Shown: one piece after another, positions 27,977 through 36,059 of the stretch
How positions within the stretch are numbered: position 1 is the first letter of the stretch
Layout: each line of letters begins with the position of its first letter
Source of the DNA: an uncultured Fidelibacterota bacterium
Lineage (GTDB): Bacteria > Fidelibacterota > Marinisomatia > Marinisomatales > UBA1611
Assembly: GCA_913043235.1 (NCBI GenBank)
Contig: CAJWLO010000017.1
Location: 1-53,686, forward strand
Direction: 5' to 3'
Length of the DNA: 53,686 bases
The notes under the pieces: model-generated
What the model was told of the DNA's origin: nothing
What the model saw: only the letters and a program-made list of their open reading frames with translations
Databases searched by the model: none
Translations under genes and position numbers: made by a program

Positions 27977-29248
27977 TTAAACGGTTTTTTTGATCCAGTC
28001 CGTCGTTACGGATTTTGGTCGTGTAATAGGAATACCCAATGCCCGTTCCCAAACCATTTGGGAAATCATACCCATGGTTCGGGAGATACTGAAAAGTACA
28101 GTATAGAAATTATATTCTTGTAGGCCGTAATAATAAAGTAACGATCCGGATGCCGCATCCACATTGGGCCAAGGGTTTTTTGCCTTTCCCTGTTCTTTCA
28201 GTACGTCAGGGACAACATGAAACAAACCAGTAACAATACTAAATATTTCGTCATCATGGATATGCTTTTTACCAAAATCAATAAATGCGGTAAACCGGGG
28301 ATCCGGACAGCGTAGAACGGCATGACCATATCCTGGAATTACTCTGCCACTTTTTAAACGGTCCCAGCAAAATTGACGGAGTTTTTCTATGTCAGGCGAT
28401 CCTTTGAATTCATCGCGGATACGCAGTACAAAATTAAGGCATTCCTGATTTGCCAAACCATGAAGCGGGCCAGCCAAGCCGTTTAGCCCTGCTGATACTG
28501 CATAGTATGGATCTGATAATGCAGAGGCTACAGTGTGGGATGCAAATGCGCTCACATTTCCACCCTCATGATCACAGTGAAGCATCAAATACAACTGCAT
28601 CAGTTTATGAAAATCACCACTCTCATCCGGAATCCCAACCATATGAACAAAATTCCCTGCCCAATCCAGTTTTGGATTCGGGGCAATTCTTGCGCCCTTA
28701 TTGAAGCGCATACGGTAAATACCTGCTCCAAGGGCCGGGAGCTTCGCCAGGAGACGAATTCCATCTTCTAAAATGGCCTCCCAGTATTCTGTTTTTGGCA
28801 TGCCTGCATCATATTTTTGATGGAATACACTCTCACCTTGCATTGCTAGTATTCCTGTGTTAAACATTGTCATTGGATGGGCATCTTCAGGAAATTCCTT
28901 CAGGATCTTCCATACATAATCAGGAACCACCAAATGAGCGGAGAATTCCTGCTGCAAATCATTAAGTTCATCTTTATCTGGTAACCTACCAGCGATCAGC
29001 AGGAATAAAACCTCTTCTGGTAGAATATGCGTAATATCCAAAAGAGGAATACCCCGGATGATAAGTCCCCTATCCGGATCTACGGAAGATGTATCACATA
29101 CAAAAGCTTTAATTCCTCTTAAACCAGAAAAAGCCTGAGCAACCGTAACATTACTGATTTGAGAGTCACCACTTTTATCTATAAGTGCTTTAATATCATC
29201 TCTTACAAGTGATATTTGACCCCTTAATACTTTTTTTAACATACTCAT
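27977..29248 (-). CDS. gltA: Citrate synthase, mitochondrial-type
   Basis: 423 residues. Catalytic residues H263 (GPLHGLANQE), H309 (IPGYGHAVLR) and D364 (NVDAASG) are present. The sequence follows eukaryotic mitochondrial citrate synthase closely along its length (LMLHCDHEGGNVSAFASH, EQGKAKNPWPNVDA, YTVLFSISRTMG, RPKS near the end), unlike the hexameric Gram-negative type. Similar eukaryotic-like forms are known in Geobacter. It condenses acetyl-CoA with oxaloacetate. It stands 5 bases before the M14 peptidase gene and 40 bases after the DUF1015 gene, with no functional link to either. Confidence 0.95.
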   Translation of the reverse strand: MSMLKKVLRGQISLVRDDIKALIDKSGDSQISNVTVAQAFSGLRGIKAFVCDTSSVDPDRGLIIRGIPLLDITHILPEEVLFLLIAGRLPDKDELNDLQQEFSAHLVVPDYVWKILKEFPEDAHPMTMFNTGILAMQGESVFHQKYDAGMPKTEYWEAILEDGIRLLAKLPALGAGIYRMRFNKGARIAPNPKLDWAGNFVHMVGIPDESGDFHKLMQLYLMLHCDHEGGNVSAFASHTVASALSDPYYAVSAGLNGLAGPLHGLANQECLNFVLRIRDEFKGSPDIEKLRQFCWDRLKSGRVIPGYGHAVLRCPDPRFTAFIDFGKKHIHDDEIFSIVTGLFHVVPDVLKEQGKAKNPWPNVDAASGSLLYYYGLQEYNFYTVLFSISRTMGMISQMVWERALGIPITRPKSVTTDWIKKTV

Positions 29249-29288
29249 GGTAAAGACTTAATAATATATAATATTTTGTTGCAGGAAT

Positions 29289-30551
29289 TTAACTATTCAT
29301 TTTTTTATAGAAGCCTTTATTCAATGAACGAACAATAAGCCCCGATCTAAGCTTTGGTTCAAACCAGGTAGACTTTGGCGGCATCACCTTATTCTCATCT
29401 GCAACTTTCAATAGTTCATTAATAGATACGGGATAAAGCGCGAAAGCTAATTCTGAATCTAATTTGCATCGAATCTCCAATCCATCTAAGCCTCTTATAC
29501 CTCCAACAAAATCAATCCTATTATTTGTTCGAGGATCATCTATTCCCAGAACTGGCTCTAGCAAATGATTTTGCAGAATGGATACATCAAGTCTTAGTAC
29601 TGAATCACTAGAAATAATTTTATTTTTCGCTTCCAATTCGTACCATTTTTTTCTGAAGTGCATAGTAAAAGTATGTCTATTTACTGGTATTAGCCCTTTG
29701 CTAAGGGGTTTCAAAGTAAACTTTTGTTGGATTAACTTAAAAAATTGATCTTGAGTCAAGCCTCCTAAATCTTTGACTACGCGGTTATAGCCTAGAATGT
29801 GAACCTCATCATGAGGGAAAATAGCAGCCATAAAATAATTATAAGGTTCATCCCCATGATGATTGGAGTTATCTAGCATCCTTATTTTCTGAACACGAGC
29901 TGCTGATGCCGCACGGTGGTGACCATCTGCGATGTAAAGGGAAGGAATATTGCTAAAATAAGCAATCAGATTATCTATAGTTATCTTATTTGTAATCCTC
30001 CATAATCTATGATTACTATGATCTTCCGCTTGAAACATTATATCAGGTTGCTGAAGTATTACATCTGAAATTTTATTTTGGAATTCACTATCATTCCTGA
30101 ATGTGAGAAAAACTGGACCTGTATTCGCATTGGTAATTTCTATATGCATCGTCCTTTCATCTTCCTTGTCAGGCCGGGTATGCTCATGCTTCTTTATAAA
30201 ACCTTCATTATAATCCCGAATGGAGACTGCGGAAATAATTCCCGTTTGGGTATGTCCAGCGTTAGCTATCTGATATATATATAAGCACGGCTGCTGATCT
30301 TGAATCAATTTACCGGTTCTCATATATGTTTCCAGATTCATTGCAGCATGGAGATGAAGAGTTTCAGAATCCACCTTGTGATTTGGTTCAAAGTCTGATT
30401 CAGGTTTAATTACTCTTAAAAAAGAATTACTATTATTTTTTATAAATAACCTCGCTTCTTCTGATGATAATATATCATAAGGTGGAGAGGAAACTATTTT
30501 CGCCAATTCAGGGGGAGGTAAATATCCCTGGAAAGGTTTGATTGTTATCAC
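29289..30551 (-). CDS. DUF1015 family protein
   Basis: 420 residues, normal family length. The start ITIKPFQGYLPPPELAKIVSSPPYD and the central YIADGHHRAASA are DUF1015 hallmarks. The ADGHHR segment resembles the nucleotide-binding motif of ParB/sulfiredoxin-like folds, which includes the ADP-dependent serine kinase SerK; whether DUF1015 proteins phosphorylate anything is not settled, to my knowledge. It follows the nucleotidyltransferase gene by 7 bases. No signal peptide, so cytoplasmic. Confidence 0.85.
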   Translation of the reverse strand: MITIKPFQGYLPPPELAKIVSSPPYDILSSEEARLFIKNNSNSFLRVIKPESDFEPNHKVDSETLHLHAAMNLETYMRTGKLIQDQQPCLYIYQIANAGHTQTGIISAVSIRDYNEGFIKKHEHTRPDKEDERTMHIEITNANTGPVFLTFRNDSEFQNKISDVILQQPDIMFQAEDHSNHRLWRITNKITIDNLIAYFSNIPSLYIADGHHRAASAARVQKIRMLDNSNHHGDEPYNYFMAAIFPHDEVHILGYNRVVKDLGGLTQDQFFKLIQQKFTLKPLSKGLIPVNRHTFTMHFRKKWYELEAKNKIISSDSVLRLDVSILQNHLLEPVLGIDDPRTNNRIDFVGGIRGLDGLEIRCKLDSELAFALYPVSINELLKVADENKVMPPKSTWFEPKLRSGLIVRSLNKGFYKKMNS

Positions 30552-30558
30552 AATATTA

Positions 30559-31278
30559 TTAGTTTTTGCTGAAAATGTCCCGCGCAGACTCTAGATCTTC
30601 TACAAAATCTATTTCCAGGCATGGAAACTTGGATACATTTTCAAAATGGACATCTACTTTTGAAAGTAACGGTTGAATACCGGCCTCAAAATAATCATTT
30701 TTCCCTCCAGCGGTGATTAATTGTGCAAGGGATTTTGCTAACATACTCGTAAAAGAATGGGATAATTTAGCTACCCCGATAAATTCACCCAAGCACTGGG
30801 CTTCTATAAGATCCTTGCCTATATCAACTATTTTATCCCCGCCTCCTTCAATCACTTTCACTTCTTCTCGCCCACAGGGCTTTACATCAACAGCCAAAAC
30901 ATTTTCAAAAGACGAATTAACTATCTGCCGAAGTAGTTCTATAGGGTATACTACATCCGCGTTCATAAGAACCTGACTATCAGATCTAAGTTGTTCTCGA
31001 GCAATATAAAGTGAATAGGCAGTATTAGTTTCAAAATAATGATGGTTGATCAGAAAAGTGAAATTTAAACGTGGAAAATTGCTGATAACATGGTCCATTA
31101 ATATTTCACGATGATAACCAGTGACCATTATTATATCATCAATGCCCAGATTTTCCAGTGCTTCCAACTGGTAATGAATGATAGGTCTACCGGCAACGTC
31201 CAAAAGACATTTTGGTATATTGTAGGTGTGGGGATAGAGCCGTCGGGAAACCCCAGCGGCAAGTATAACTGCTTTCAT
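30559..31278 (-). CDS. Sugar/alcohol-phosphate nucleotidyltransferase (LicC/PntC/inositol-1-phosphate cytidylyltransferase-like)
   Basis: 239 residues from the ATG at 31278, which gives the expected MKAVILAAGVSRRLYPHT nucleotide-binding start; the longer reading adds 26 unrelated residues and overlaps the upstream gene. PKCLLDVAGRPIIHYQLEAL and MNADVVYP (metal-binding Asp) are present, and the C-terminal E-x-DFVEDLESA closes the domain. It is short, without a hexapeptide-repeat tail, like enzymes that make CDP-choline, CDP-aminoethylphosphonate or CDP-inositol. The CDP-alcohol phosphatidyltransferase and glycerophosphotransferases nearby fit a CDP-activated alcohol. Confidence 0.8.
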   Translation of the reverse strand: MKAVILAAGVSRRLYPHTYNIPKCLLDVAGRPIIHYQLEALENLGIDDIIMVTGYHREILMDHVISNFPRLNFTFLINHHYFETNTAYSLYIAREQLRSDSQVLMNADVVYPIELLRQIVNSSFENVLAVDVKPCGREEVKVIEGGGDKIVDIGKDLIEAQCLGEFIGVAKLSHSFTSMLAKSLAQLITAGGKNDYFEAGIQPLLSKVDVHFENVSKFPCLEIDFVEDLESARDIFSKN

Positions 31279-31289
31279 TGGAACGAAAA

Positions 31290-32282
31290 TTAAGGATTCA
31301 TTAACAAATTTCTGACTGCATTTTCTACATCTAATCGGGAAATTTCCTGCAGGCAAACTAAAGGCTCTTTTTTATTATAGCATATATTTTTTCTACAGGG
31401 GCTACAATAAACATTTTTATTAACTATAGTTGTTTTGCTCCCAAGTGGTTTTGTCATTATGCTAAACCCTGAACCAAAAAAGGAAATAGTTGGTATACCC
31501 ATCGCAGCAGAAATGTGTCCCAAACCGCTGTCGGTCGCAAGGGCGTATTTACATAAAGAAATTATGGAAATTGATTCCCGCAGGCTATATTTACCACAAA
31601 TGGATATAATCGAAATATCATTACAATCATTAATAAGATCAAAAGCCAGGTCCATTTCTTTCTTACTACCGAATAAGATATAATCTTCTTTGGACCCATG
31701 AAGCCAATTTTTTATTCTATTATTAGGTAATGTTCTTGAACTGGCCATACTGAATGGGAACAATGCTATCGGCTGTTTTAATCCTAAAATAATCAATTCT
31801 TTTTTTGCCCAAGCGACTTCATCATTCGTCAATTGTATCCTGGGAATTTTATCTGCTTCTGATCCTGTTTTAAGAAGTGCTAAATATTTCAAGGAACGAT
31901 GCATTCTTCCCTTTGGGAATTTAACAGCCATGGTTAAAAATATGGATCGCATCTGGGCGTCGTAACCTACTCTTTTCTTCGCTCCTGACCACCACATAAT
32001 TGCCGCACTTCTGAAGGAATCTGTTAAGGTATAAAAAACATCCAAATGAAGGGACCGCAATGATAACCCTGCGCTGCGAACAGATAAAAATCCGTTGGTA
32101 TATGATTTTGGAAGTATAATAATTCTGTCAGCAGCGATGTGATAATCAAAAATAGGAGCGACTGAATCCTTACATACAATAGTGATCTTGCCATCCGGAT
32201 ATTGGTCTTGGAGTTTCTGGATAAACGGCAGTGACATCACTGCATCCCCGATCCAGTTCGGGCAATATACACCGATATTCAT
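31290..32282 (-). CDS. GT9 family glycosyltransferase (heptosyltransferase-like)
   Basis: 330 residues. It opens MNIGVYCPNWIGDAVMSLPF, the acceptor-side motif of the ADP-heptose:LPS family, and has a C-terminal ATDSGLGHISAAMGIPTISFFG nucleotide-binding segment. A late CSPCRKNICYNKKEPLVCL stretch with several cysteines is common in such proteins. It likely adds a core sugar to lipopolysaccharide or to the polymer encoded around it, at the inner face of the inner membrane. Its start overlaps the end of the preceding glycerophosphotransferase-like gene by 4 bases. Confidence 0.88.
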   Translation of the reverse strand: MNIGVYCPNWIGDAVMSLPFIQKLQDQYPDGKITIVCKDSVAPIFDYHIAADRIIILPKSYTNGFLSVRSAGLSLRSLHLDVFYTLTDSFRSAAIMWWSGAKKRVGYDAQMRSIFLTMAVKFPKGRMHRSLKYLALLKTGSEADKIPRIQLTNDEVAWAKKELIILGLKQPIALFPFSMASSRTLPNNRIKNWLHGSKEDYILFGSKKEMDLAFDLINDCNDISIISICGKYSLRESISIISLCKYALATDSGLGHISAAMGIPTISFFGSGFSIMTKPLGSKTTIVNKNVYCSPCRKNICYNKKEPLVCLQEISRLDVENAVRNLLMNP

Positions 32283-33364
32283 TTTAAATTATCTTCAATG
32301 GCATCTACCAGCCTGGCAGAAGCCTTTCCATCTGGTTTGTATAAATACTCATTATGAGCCCTCTGGCGCAAACTGCTCATTTCATCGGGGAATTCCAGGG
32401 AAAATTGAACCCGACTGATTACATCATCCGGGTCTACTATTTTGTATGCAAAATCAACATTTTGCATTCTCTTCATATCAATTTTTTTTAAGAAACGATG
32501 ACGAAAAATCCGATGCTTAAGTCTTAAAGTAAAACATTCCGCCTGAATAATCGGTTTATTCAGGGGTAAAAATTCAAACAGGGTAGAAGAAATATCGCTG
32601 ATTAATACATCTGCTATTTTATAATAAGGCAAAATATCAAAGGTTTCATTGGGTAGTAATATTATGGAATCATATTTTTCTGATAACTCAGTACACATAA
32701 TGCTCTGATATTTGAATCGTTTCTGCTCCCAGCTGAAACCATGGAGTTTTATTATAATATTATGGTCTTCACATAAAACAGATAATTGTGGGCAAAGTTT
32801 TTCAATCGAGGTAGGATAGAAACTAGGAGCATATAAAATTGTTTTTTTACCAGTGTTTAGATTGAGATTCTGTTTTATAAATTTGGTTTCATCTTTTGTT
32901 ATAGTAAATAGCCGATCCAGTTTTGTGAACCCAGTGAGTTCAAGATTATTATGCCCGTGTTCCTTAAGCTCATGCAAGCGCTCCACAGATTCTACAGCTC
33001 TTATATTGATACGGTCATCAATATCCCTGTAGTAGGATTGTTTAAGACCAATTCCATGATAGACCATGACCGCTAATTTTTCAGGGAGTATAATCTGGTT
33101 CAACTGACCTACGTTACCTACAATGATTACATCGTAAGCTTCTCTAATAATTTTCTTGGTACGATCACGTTCACTATTGGCGTTAACAAACACTATGTCC
33201 ATATCAAAGCAAGCCTGACTTAATACGGTTTGCTGAACATGAGATGAACGCCTAGGCATTGAAGCATGGATAGTATAACCTCCACGATTCTTTAACTCTT
33301 CTACAATCGGCATAAAGTTAGTCCAGTAATACAAATGATGGGTCTCAAAGAGAACTTTTTTCAC
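32279..33364 (-). CDS. CDP-glycerol glycerophosphotransferase family protein, copy 2
   Basis: 361 residues of the TagB/TagF-type fold (Glyphos_transf). Landmarks: VMVYHGIGLKQSYYRD around 122-137 (family HGT/HGIxxK motif), TGFTKLDRLF, ILYAPSFYPTSIE, and the C-terminal donor site DVLISDISSTLFEFLPLNKP, ending in KPDGKAS. Family members move glycerol-phosphate or ribitol-phosphate from a CDP donor to build teichoic-acid-like chains. It is a paralogue of the gene 12 bases upstream, with similar length and motifs. No signal peptide. Donor and acceptor are not readable. Confidence 0.85.
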   Translation of the reverse strand: MKKVLFETHHLYYWTNFMPIVEELKNRGGYTIHASMPRRSSHVQQTVLSQACFDMDIVFVNANSERDRTKKIIREAYDVIIVGNVGQLNQIILPEKLAVMVYHGIGLKQSYYRDIDDRINIRAVESVERLHELKEHGHNNLELTGFTKLDRLFTITKDETKFIKQNLNLNTGKKTILYAPSFYPTSIEKLCPQLSVLCEDHNIIIKLHGFSWEQKRFKYQSIMCTELSEKYDSIILLPNETFDILPYYKIADVLISDISSTLFEFLPLNKPIIQAECFTLRLKHRIFRHRFLKKIDMKRMQNVDFAYKIVDPDDVISRVQFSLEFPDEMSSLRQRAHNEYLYKPDGKASARLVDAIEDNLK

Positions 33365-33376
33365 TGGTATCTCAAT

Positions 33377-34504
33377 TTATGATATCCTTGACAAAATAGC
33401 GTCCCGAGCTCGCTCTGCGGCCTTTCCATCCAGTTTATAGAGCATTTTTCTCTGATATTGTTTCACAGCATCTAACTGGGTATGATTGTTTTTTAAGGCC
33501 GTTTCTATTATTTCGGGCAAATCCTTTGGCCGCTTTGCTTCAAAACAAAAATTGGCGATATCCTGATTCATTTCCCGGTTCAGCCGTTTCTGATATAATC
33601 GGTATCGAAATAACCAATGAGACAGTTTTAATTTGAAAAAACGGTTTACAATCACTGGTTTTTCCAATGCAATCATCTCATAAATAGTGCTACTAGCTTC
33701 CGTCAGCAACAGGTCCGAAATTTGATAAAATGGGATAATATTGTAATATTCAGGAGCAAGCAATTTGATATGGTCATATTTATTTGTTAATTCATAGAAT
33801 AGGTTACGCTGAGATTTCAGATCTACTTCTCCAAATTTATCCATGAAATATGTCCATAAATGGGGTTTTAATATTACATTATAATCCTTAGTGAACTGGC
33901 CCAGCCTTAATCCAATTTGTTCAATGGAACTGGGATAAAAGGTTGGGGCAAAAAGGATAGTTTTTTTATTTTTATCTAATCCCAATTCCCTTTTTATTGA
34001 ATGATTATCGATTGTAGTATCACTGAACAAAGGATCCAGTTTTATGAAACCGGTGAGCGCTAAGTCAGTTTCAATGCCATGACTGCGGAGCTGCTCCATT
34101 CTATAAGGCCCTTCCACAAATCGCAGATCAAGACGTTCATGATTATCCCGCCAGTAAGAGGGTTTTACGCCAATACCATGATAGATCATCCCCACCAGCG
34201 TCCTATTGGTCACAAAATTGTCTATATCATAGCGTGACCAACCACATATGAATATATCGGGATTCAACCGTTTTATGGAGGTTGCCCTTTTTTTCTCATC
34301 TTTTTCGGAAACGACCTGTAGCCCTGTACGAGACAGTATTTTTTCTGTTAATAATTTTTCTTCCGGTTTTATTTTACAAGATGTAGAAAGAATAATTTTA
34401 AATCTATTATCATGCTTCAACAAATCAATCACCGGATCAAATTGAGGCAAATGGTATAAATGATACACATCAAATACGATTTTGATTGGGGCACTAGTAG
34501 ACAT
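33377..34504 (-). CDS. CDP-glycerol glycerophosphotransferase family protein, copy 1
   Basis: 375 residues with the same layout as its downstream paralogue: MIYHGIGVKPSYWRDNHERLD, LTGFIKLDPLF, ILFAPTFYPSSIEQ, DLLLTEASSTIYEMIALEKP and KLDGKAAERA at the end. The two probably arose by tandem duplication and may add successive units or act as primer and polymerase, as TagB and TagF do. It is the first minus-strand gene after a divergent gap; 34505-34647 must hold its promoter and that of the plus-strand methyltransferase. Confidence 0.85.
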   Translation of the reverse strand: MSTSAPIKIVFDVYHLYHLPQFDPVIDLLKHDNRFKIILSTSCKIKPEEKLLTEKILSRTGLQVVSEKDEKKRATSIKRLNPDIFICGWSRYDIDNFVTNRTLVGMIYHGIGVKPSYWRDNHERLDLRFVEGPYRMEQLRSHGIETDLALTGFIKLDPLFSDTTIDNHSIKRELGLDKNKKTILFAPTFYPSSIEQIGLRLGQFTKDYNVILKPHLWTYFMDKFGEVDLKSQRNLFYELTNKYDHIKLLAPEYYNIIPFYQISDLLLTEASSTIYEMIALEKPVIVNRFFKLKLSHWLFRYRLYQKRLNREMNQDIANFCFEAKRPKDLPEIIETALKNNHTQLDAVKQYQRKMLYKLDGKAAERARDAILSRIS

Positions 34505-34647
34505 TCTACGTTTTTGTATCGTTTTGATTAAAGGTCACGGTTACGATTGTACCAGACATATTGCATTTGGTATTGCCAATCTTAAAGCAACCTTGGATAT
34601 GATAACAATAGTTTACGAATATATGCATTCTCAATTTTATCATTTTC

Positions 34648-35274
34648 ATGAATAAGAGTTATTGGAATAAATATTATTCGAAAAAGCTAGGGATAAAGGA
34701 ACAAACATCTTTTGCCATTCATGTTCTTAATATGATTTCTACGGGAGATGCTATCCTTGAATTAGGTTGTGGCAATGGGCGTGATTCCTTTTTTTTTGCT
34801 GATCATGGAATCCAGGTATATGCTCTAGATCAATCTGAAATAGTGATCAATCAAATCAAGGGGGACAATATTAATCCCAGATTTATTTGCAAAGATCTAT
34901 TGTCCATCAATGAAAATTTTGCTTATGAAATTAACCATGGTTACGCCCGGTTTGTTTTACACGCACTAAACAAAGCAGAGGCAGAAAAAGCGATTGCAAT
35001 AATGAGCATGATACTGCCGATCAATGGCTATTTTTTTTCCGAAAGCCGTTCTATCAAATCGAGTCTATATGGAAAAGGGCATGCTTTAGAGCAAGATATT
35101 TATGAAACAGATCACAAGAGAAGGTTTTTACGGAAAAATGATTTAATTCATCAACTTGAGTCCTATGGTTTTACAATAGAAAATGTTATTGAGTCTGATG
35201 GGTTGGCAATATATCAGGATGATGACCCAGTGGTGATCCGGATTAGTGCCAGAAAGAGTTCTAATATTCAATAA
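34648..35274 (+). CDS. SAM-dependent methyltransferase (TehB-like)
   Basis: 208 residues. Motif I AILELGCGNGRDSFFFADHG, then VYALDQSEIVINQIK and a tail with RRFLRKNDLIHQLESYGFTIENV. It is one of few plus-strand genes, standing between the CDP-alcohol phosphatidyltransferase and the glycerophosphotransferases. The starting ATG has no strong ribosome site. It may modify the polymer made by its neighbours, but a detached role is equally possible. Substrate unknown. Read on its own it is complete, about the length of TehB-type enzymes. Confidence 0.8.
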   Translation: MNKSYWNKYYSKKLGIKEQTSFAIHVLNMISTGDAILELGCGNGRDSFFFADHGIQVYALDQSEIVINQIKGDNINPRFICKDLLSINENFAYEINHGYARFVLHALNKAEAEKAIAIMSMILPINGYFFSESRSIKSSLYGKGHALEQDIYETDHKRRFLRKNDLIHQLESYGFTIENVIESDGLAIYQDDDPVVIRISARKSSNIQ

Positions 35275-35294
35275 ATTGAATTCAAATTAGTAAT

Positions 35295-36047
35295 TTAAAG
35301 TAATTTTCCCTGATCCAATCTATCAAGATGATTCATTCTCATTTTAAATCTATCTATTACTTTGTACCCTATGATAATAAATAGAAACCAGAGTACAATA
35401 GTGGGCTGGTTGAGTATAATAGAAAAGCTGATCCAGAAGTAATAATCTATATGATTGAAATTGAAAATTTTCTTTTGCCCTTCTATAATATAACTTAGCG
35501 TAGAGATCTTTCTTTCTTTTAAATCCCTAGCTCCGGGATTTACTTTTGCAGATTTACCCAGATTTTTATGCTCATAGAATGCATAAGACCAATACATATA
35601 ACAAATAATCAAATAAAGAGATGCTGTTGAAGGACCCAACATCAAATAATAAGCAGAGTTACCATTTAGGTATACATGCCAAGATAATGCGGAAAAAATG
35701 ATTAAGATTGAGGTCCCATCAAGAATTCTATCCATAAAACCACCCTTCATAGTCGTAGTATTCCTGTATCTAGCAAGGTTGCCATCCATATGATCAAACA
35801 GTACCCCAATCTGCAAAAGGATAGCTCCGGTTATAACCAATGATCGGTCCCCAAAAGCTATAAGTGCCGAAGATGCAACTTTTGATAGAAAAGTAAGTAC
35901 TGTCAATAAATTGGGGTTGATCAATTTCCAATCAGCGATTGCTGCAAGGATTATCCAGCTGACCGGATCTCCAAATGTTGCTGTCCACCAATCTTTTGCA
36001 CTACGGCTTTTCAGCATACTATAACGTTGAATATATTTAGATTTCAT
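35295..36047 (-). CDS. CDP-alcohol phosphatidyltransferase family membrane enzyme
   Basis: 250 residues with about six hydrophobic helices. The signature D85-x2-D88-G89-x2-A92-R93-x8-G102-x3-D106-x3-D110 is complete, so the metal and CDP site is intact. The enzyme displaces CMP from a CDP-linked alcohol with a second alcohol, for example making phosphatidylinositol phosphate, di-inositol phosphate or a phospholipid. A LicC-like nucleotidyltransferase further down can supply a CDP-alcohol. It follows the ABC exporter by 12 bases. The precise product is unknown; a standard phosphatidylglycerol synthase is possible but its place in this cluster argues against it. Confidence 0.9.
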   Translation of the reverse strand: MKSKYIQRYSMLKSRSAKDWWTATFGDPVSWIILAAIADWKLINPNLLTVLTFLSKVASSALIAFGDRSLVITGAILLQIGVLFDHMDGNLARYRNTTTMKGGFMDRILDGTSILIIFSALSWHVYLNGNSAYYLMLGPSTASLYLIICYMYWSYAFYEHKNLGKSAKVNPGARDLKERKISTLSYIIEGQKKIFNFNHIDYYFWISFSIILNQPTIVLWFLFIIIGYKVIDRFKMRMNHLDRLDQGKLL

Positions 36048-36059
36048 AATAGGGAAAAT

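Noticed and set aside
27972-28052. Longer start for the M14 carboxypeptidase
   Set aside because: It lies inside the citrate synthase gene and hides the signal peptide; the ATG at 27971 is better.
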